Assembly (NCBI RefSeq): GCF_003144195.1
Contig: NW_020290044.1
Span: 62,001 to 126,000 of the forward strand
Reading direction: 5' to 3'
DNA from: Ceraceosorus guamensis
Taxonomy: Eukaryota; Basidiomycota; Exobasidiomycetes; Ceraceosorales; Ceraceosoraceae
DNA length: 64,000 bases
Shown: positions 58,302 to 64,000 of the stretch, piece by piece
Position numbering within the stretch: the stretch's first letter is position 1
How the letters are laid out: each line of letters starts with the position of its first letter
Position numbers and translations under genes: made by a program
The notes under the pieces: model-generated
Databases searched by the model: none
What the model was told of the DNA's origin: nothing
The model's input: only the letters and a program-made list of their open reading frames with translations

Positions 58302-59867
58302 TCATGCCGTGGTGGTCTCGTCCTTTTTGTTGGCAGCGTTAGCCGCATCGATATCCTCCTCCGGTACAGTCTGCGTCCTTCGCTCCTTTTCGCTCTCAAG
58401 TTGCTGCGAGGTAACGAACATCAGCCCAATTCGTCCATCGGGACGGAGTGCACTCAAGCTCTATCACTCACATTGTAGAGCAGGAACAGTGCCTTTTCGT
58501 TTGCCTCTGGAGTGCCTTGGATGGTGAACATACGCTCGCCTGTGTCGTCGTGGGGCACCTTGGCGATCGAGATTCGAGAGCCACTCAAGCGACGGATCTC
58601 GGTGATCTTGGAGCCGCCTTTGCCAATGATGCATCCGACCATGTCAGAAGGTATGCTTATGTTCTGTGTTCGCATGTTGGCGGGGTCCACGGTCACCGCG
58701 GGTGCCAAAGAGATTGGCGCTCCCGTAAGCAGGCCTCCCCCAGGCGTGACTGCGGCACCACCGGCAGCCGCGATGGCAGCAGCGTCTAAAGCTACTGGCG
58801 CAGCCTTTCGACTATCGCCATTTGCTCCCTGCGAAGTGCGTCTACCGCCAGTCGGAGCTCCGAATGCTGAGATGTGCGAGCCTCCGGCGCCAAGAGTCAT
58901 AGACGACATGGCCCCGGCGAGGTACGCTCCGCTGGTTCTACGGCCACCAGTCTGAGGTTGCAGACCACCTGCACCTCCCGCAGCAAGCACACCTGCGCCG
59001 TCTGCCTGTCCCGGATGGTACAAAACAGTACCTTGGCCCCGCTCCCAGTCTTCCAGAAGGCACTGGCTGATTTCTTGAATCGCGACACGAATGGCCTCTG
59101 TCGTTCCCTGCACTTCCACAATGCGCTCAGTGGACTGAGGTAGCATCTCTTTGGAGGCGACCATTCTGGCTCCCGAGATATCTTGTATGTGCTTGATCTT
59201 GAGACCTTGACGACCAATCACCGTACCCATCAGATTATGTGAGATCAGCAGCCGGATGGAAGTAAGCGTACCCGTGGTAGGCGTCGTGCTCTCTCCGGGT
59301 GCAGCGGCCGCCGTGACAGGATTATCAAGAATCGTCTTGGCAATGAACGCATATGCCTGTGAAGAGCGGAAGGGGCGGGAATTTGCGGTCAGGCCCTTGT
59401 CTTTACCAAGCCCTCAAGCGCGGCTGGGCGGCCGTCCAAGTGCAAGTCCCTAGCGCGTAAATGCTCGATCTTTCCCAAGAAGCAGACGTCATACTCGCCT
59501 TTGCAACGCCGTCCACTGTGCCAGTCACAGACAAGACACGATCGTGGACTCCCTGGACGACTTTTGAAACTCCCGCCTTGACACCCGTTTGTTCCCGCAG
59601 ATCCGCAACGTTTTGACCGCCTTTGCCGATGATGACACCAGCTTCTTTTGTGCTGACCAGAGCGCGCACAGTGAGTGGAGCGTTTGGATCGGGAGGAGCA
59701 GCTGCTCCACCCGAGGCCTTGCTGGGCGAAGAGGCTGCTTCGGCACCGGGTGCGGCGTCGCCGCCATTCCCGTTGGTGCTGACTGCGTTCGCATTGGCCT
59801 CGCTAGCGCTAACAGCTGCTGCGGCGTCGGGCTGTGGTGAAGAGGTATGGTGTTCTGTTGCGGCCAT
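58302..59867 (-). CDS. Three-KH-domain RNA-binding protein (PBP2/HEK2/Rnc1-like)
   Basis: Poly(C)-binding/Rnc1-like protein expected to bind mRNA and control stability or translation. Three exons: 59867-59499, 59356-58472 and 58403-58302, all phase 0, 451 residues. KH1 (about 66-134) has VSTKEAGVIIGKGGQNVADL and runs across the first intron into VAK|AYAFIAKTIL. KH2 (about 158-232) has LMGTVIGRQGLKIKHIQD; KH3 (about 345-420) has DMVGCIIGKGGSKITEIRR. All three GXXG loops are intact (GKGG, GRQG, GKGG). A Gly/Ala-rich linker of about 110 residues separates KH2 and KH3. The first intron (59498-59357, 142 nt) begins with GC, in AAAG|GCGAGT, and ends TTCACAG; no GT donor in phase keeps the KH1 helix complete. 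The N-terminal 60 residues are Ala/Ser/Pro-rich. PBP2, HEK2 and Rnc1 orthologues cannot be separated by eye. Confidence 0.87.
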
Positions 59868-61469
59868 GTTGAGATGATTGCTTCTCTAACTTGGATTCGA
59901 GATCGGAGTTGAGGCAGAGTCACGGTGAGCGAATCACTCGGGACCGAGCGTCGAGCAGCGAAAGCGCTTGGACGACGGGGCACTGCTTTGCCAATGATGG
60001 CTAGCCGGGCGGAAAGGCAGCAAGACAAATCAATGATGGGCGGATTGAGGACGGCTTTGAGAAGATCGCAAGGTTGACTGATGAGGGAGAAAGTCGTGCT
60101 GAGCCCTTCTTTCAAACCCTTTCATGCGTGGATGCAGGGCAAGTGTCCTAAACAAGATGTTGTAGTCAAATGCACCCGCCAAATACAGATATGCCTGAGG
60201 ATGACTGGAGCTGGTAGGAGCTATAGGTGTGGTTACCGAGCGTACACGATCACCTTTGCGACGAGGACGCTCCCGACTGGTACTCCGGGTGACGGATGAA
60301 GCTGTCGCCCTTTGGTATGCGATCCTTCTGGCTGCTTGCATGTGCTGCTGCGAGAAGACTTTCTGCTCGGCGTCGCGGTTGCCCGCGTACTGCGTTGCAT
60401 GAACTCAAAATTTTGGTTGGACATGGGCACGGGCACTCAAAACGCATACAAGACGTGGACCGCACCATTCAGACGTTGAGCGAGAGGCGCCCTTCAATTT
60501 GAAGCCATCTTGCATGAGGGGGGCGGAGCTGCGCCGTCTCGCGTGTCACATGCGTCGTTGGCGCGTGTAATCAAAATCAAGAATTGATTCAAACTGTTCT
60601 CGTTTGCGTGCGCGCCCAGCCCTCACACCCGCGTGAGTGATGTCGGATACAGGCTATCAAGGATGAGTCGCTGAAGCAAGAATCAAGTATCGCATCGAAT
60701 CGCGAGTTTCAGTTGAGGATCATCGATTCAGATTCAAGATTTGAAGCAGCAGCGACTGCCGACGTCGTTTGAGCCCACATCATTATCGACTCGTGGCTGT
60801 GACTGTCCATGAACGTAAAGCCGCTATAGAGCTGCAAGCTGCGTCAAGACGCAATTCCAGTTCAGGGCTGCAAAAATCAATCAACTTTCCGAAGGAGTGT
60901 CGAGAATTGTCGAGGATTGTCGATAGTCTTGAGTAACGAGTCAAGTCACAAGTTGCATTTTGAATCTGAATCATATAAGTCGAAGATCTTGGATCAAAGT
61001 CAGAATCACTCTTCTCGAGCGCGCGTGAGGTCACGTGACGTCGCGTCTGGATTCGGCGCGCCTGACTCGCAGGGGTGTTGATGATCAAGACGCGCGCATA
61101 TAAAGCGCGCGGTCGATGGGATAGTCTGGAGTCAAAAGTCGATAGACGATGAACCAACGCAAGAGAGTTCTCTCGCGGGCGGTGGACAGTCGACTTCCAA
61201 CTACCTCCCCTCGTCTCCCCTCCCTCTTTCGAGTCACAGTTCCGTTCAGATCATCGCACACACACCACCAGCGGTGTGGCAACGCTGACATCAACAACTC
61301 ACCTATCGGAATCGGCATGCAACTTTGACTCTGGCTACGACTTCGACTCCGCACTCAAGGCAACGCACAGTGCATGCTTCCAGAGAGGATCAGGACCGCA
61401 CACGACTCCTTACAAGGGCGAAGCACCATCCGCGCATGATCCCGGCGTCAAAATAAATCAATTCTTACG
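59868..61469. other. Divergent promoter region KH gene/STU2
   Basis: 1.6 kb between two divergent genes. AT-rich with many AATC/GATTC words at 60565-60745 (AATCAAAATCAAGAATTGATTC and similar) and further TCGAGAATTGTCGAGGATTG repeats near 60900-60925. A TATAAAG at 61098-61104, about 370 bp before the STU2 start, may be a TATA element. No exon seen. Confidence 0.5.
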
Positions 61470-64000
61470 ATGGACGACTTCAATGTTGGTGGAAGCGGTG
61501 GTATGGGTGGAATGAGCGGTGCCCCACCGCCTGAGGAGGATTTCTCGAAAATGCCAATCGAAGAGCGGCTGAAAAGCAAGGTAAGCGTCTGCAAGTCCAG
61601 AAAGGCCTTTGGCTGATCTCAATGAGGCCTTGCAAGCTTTTCGAATGCATGTATGCTAATCGTGTCTCATCCTTTACAGTTGTGGAAAGCTCGCGTGTCG
61701 GCGTACGAAGACTTGAATCGGCAATTCTCTCGTTCGGCATCGGAAAAGGATGCAGTGTTTCGGCCTTACACAAGGAATCCTGACATCGTCAAAGCAATGG
61801 CCACAGACTCCAACGCAGTCGCGCAAGAAAAGGGTACAGAGGCTATCAGAGCATTCGTTGAATTTGGCGGCAAAGAGGCTGGATCGTGAGTGTGCGCTGC
61901 GGCCTCGGAATGCTGTGGAGCGCGATGCGCTGCTTTGATTTGCACAATTCGCATTTAGACAATCACATTAATGCTGTATTCTGTTCCCAGCACTCGTGAA
62001 TCCGTCTTGCCATCATTGGTAGAAAAATGTCTGGGCTCGATGAGGGCGGGCACAAAGAAGGCTGCTCTGGAAGCAACTTTGTTCTACGTCGAGAATGAGG
62101 ACGTCACTGGCTCCGAGGGCGTCGTTGTGAGTCCTTCTCTTGTCTGCGGCAGCGCTTCATCAGCTCATGGGCTACGCGCGCTACACCGGATAGGCCGACC
62201 TCATCAAAGGCACAGAAGCGAAGCAGCCAAAGGTGGTTCTTGCTGCAGTGACGGCTTTGAAAGAGTCAATTCGGTGCGTCGCTCCACAATCCTTTGCATG
62301 CGCGAGTCAAGATTTTGAATTTGCTTTCGTTCACTTGATCCAGGCTATTCGGACCAAAGCAAGTTCGGCCAAAGCCCATCTTGACGAAGCTGAAGGATCT
62401 GTTCGCGCACTCGGACAAAGGCGTACGTTCAGAGGCCGGCCTGCTAGCCGTCGAGCTGCACCGATGGATTGGCGCGGCTCTGACTCCGACGCTTAATGAG
62501 TTGAAAGAAATACAAGCAAAAGAGCTTAAAGCACAATTTGAGGCCGCAGGCGGCTCATACACGACGCCGGAGCGGCATCTTCTCTCGAATAAAGCAGCGG
62601 CGGCAGCAGCGGCAGAGGCAGCGAATGGTGGGAACGGTGACGGCGAAGGAGCAGATGGTGGTGACGAGGCCCCAGAAGCGGAACCAGTCGATCCTCTTGA
62701 GTTTGCTGAGCCGCAAGATCCCCTCAAGCATTCAGACTTCCCCAGCAATTTTGACGAATTACTGGCGTCCAAGAAGTGGCAAGAGCGCAAGGAAGCAGTC
62801 GATGGTCTCCTCAAGGCACTTCAAAGCATCCCCAAAGTGCTCGCGACACCCTCTTTAGATGGCCCAATTGACGCGCTGATCGAAAAGGTCAAAAAAGACG
62901 TCAACATCAACGTGGCGCTTGGCTCTTGCCAGGCTCTGACCCTGCTTGCCAAGGGAATGCGAGAGAACTTTGCCAAGTACAAAGACAGAGCCCTGCCAGC
63001 CTTGCTCGAGAAGCTCAAAGAGAAGAAGGAGAGCAGCGTCAAGATCATCACCGAGACGCTGGATGCGTTGTTCCTGACCGTGAGTAGACCACGGCTTGTG
63101 CTAGGTCTGATCTCGCTTTGACCGCGTCCGTCTTATCGGTATCTCAGGTCTCGTTAAGCGATATTCTGGAAGACACCTTGGCAGCCTCAAAGCACAAGAA
63201 TCCCGCTATCAAGACTGAGGCCATCAGATTCTTGGCGCGTTGCCTGGCTGAGACGCGCTCAATGCCTGCCAAAGGCGATCTCAAACCTATAGCAGAAGCT
63301 CTTATGGGCGCGATGGATGACAGTTCGCCGGATGTACGAGACGCTGGCGCGCAAGGCCTCGGAACTCTAATGAAGCTCATCGGAGAGCGGCCGATGAATC
63401 AATTCATTGATGCTCTGGATGATATCAAGAAGGGCAAAGTGCAAGATCAATTCAAGGTCGCGACCGTCAAGGTCAAGACCTCCAAGCCGGCTGCAGCAGC
63501 CCCTGCTAGGTCGGCCCCAGCGACATCTGCATCTGCGCCACCGAAGCCACGCTTAGCGCCTCCAAAGGTAAGACAAGGTTACGGCGTGTTTCCCAAATAT
63601 GTCGCCCTGACCAACCAATCGGTTCTGCAGAAACCTGCTCCTGCGAACAAGGAGAACATGCCTCCTGCAGGAAGCGAGGCTTCGGCTCCAAGCTCTTCGC
63701 GAGGACCGACTGCTCCAGTCGCCAAGCCTCCGGCTCGTCTGATGGTAAGCGCGACGATTTGCGCAGCATGGCTGAGTATACTCTGACGCTTTGTGTGGAC
63801 TTCTCAGGCAAAGAAGCCCGCTGCTGCGGCCGTGCCCCTCAAAGCAGCTCCAAAAGCAGCTTCGGGCAAGGCAGCCTCGAAAGGCGCAGCTGCGTCCGCG
63901 ACTGAGCCAGTCAAATTCCGCATACATCCTGACGACGCCGACACTCGCGCCGCCGACCTGATTCCGGAAGCAATACGTGGTATGCTGGCCAGCTCAAATT
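61470..64000 (+). CDS. stu2: Stu2/XMAP215-family TOG microtubule polymerase (5' part)
   Basis: Microtubule plus-end polymerase (yeast Stu2, fission yeast Alp14/Dis1). Eight exons are visible: 61470-61580, 61680-61885, 61991-62126, 62194-62273, 62344-63079, 63148-63567, 63631-63744 and 63808 to the window end; 665 codons so far, and the gene runs on. TOG1 (about 27-235) starts IEERLKSKLWKARVSAYEDL and contains LFGPKQVRPKPILTKLKDLF with LHRWIG. After an Ala/Glu-rich linker, TOG2 (about 310-530) has LLASKKWQERKEAVDGLLKA, DVNINVALGSCQALTLLAKG and PDVRDAGAQGLGTLMKLIG. A Pro/Ala-rich spacer with KENMPP follows, then VKFRIHPDDADTRAADLIP, which opens the next conserved segment. The start gives a Gly/Met-rich leader (MDDFNVGGSGGMGGMSG) before TOG1. 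Two TOG domains fit the fungal dimeric type rather than the five-TOG animal type. Confidence 0.92.

Overview
The window is eukaryotic nuclear DNA from a basidiomycete fungus, most likely Ustilaginomycotina (smut relatives and Exobasidiomycetes-like yeasts); the order cannot be settled from sequence alone. The evidence is a set of fungus-only genes (MDM34 of ERMES, SPC19 of the DASH complex, a KRE6/SKN1 glucan-synthesis protein, a hybrid histidine kinase, a PCL-type cyclin), many short GT-AG introns (about 55-150 nt) with CTGAC/CTAAT-like branch sites, moderately GC-rich coding DNA, and AT-richer spacers sprinkled with AATCACGAAT/TCGTGAAT words that I recall as common between smut genes. I see no rRNA, tRNA, CRISPR array, transposon or virus-like element.

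Layout, left to right: a doubtful ORF at the left edge; NAS6/gankyrin (+, 1003-2125); an unrecognised basic protein (-, 2684-3358); MDM34 (+, 4164-7677); a BRD8/Bdc1-like bromodomain protein (-, 7976-10639) divergent from SPC19 (+, 11142-12044); a HERP/Usa1-like ubiquitin-like ER membrane protein (-, 12357-14991); an Adp1-like ABCG transporter in 13 exons (-, 16053-19858); a 4.1 kb spacer; SWI1-like ARID subunit (+, 23995-28564); an orphan seven-TM protein (+, 29981-32456) convergent with SLA2 (-, 32762-36485); SEC22 (+, 37564-38642) convergent with a GAF-type hybrid histidine kinase (-, 38956-43425); a 3.0 kb spacer with a perfect 78-bp repeat; KRE6/SKN1 (-, 46446-49139); a cytochrome b561 protein (-, 50503-51660); a PCL/Pho80-type cyclin (-, 53086-56465); a triple-KH RNA-binding protein (-, 58302-59867); and, cut by the right edge, a STU2/XMAP215 TOG protein (+, 61470-64000).

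The genes are housekeeping and cell-biology genes, not a cluster. Shared themes are microtubules and kinetochore (SPC19, STU2), membrane traffic and endocytosis (SEC22, SLA2), ER and mitochondrial contact and quality control (MDM34, HERP/Usa1-like, NAS6), chromatin (SWI1, bromodomain protein), and cell wall and signalling (KRE6, histidine kinase, cyclin). All exon models were made by hand by requiring canonical splice sites, continuous phase and an expected family sequence; none was confirmed with transcripts.

The most unusual signals are in gene structure: a one-nucleotide exon in KRE6/SKN1, a start codon split by an intron in SLA2, and a GC-AG intron inside the first KH domain of the RNA-binding protein. 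I did not find a new multi-gene system.
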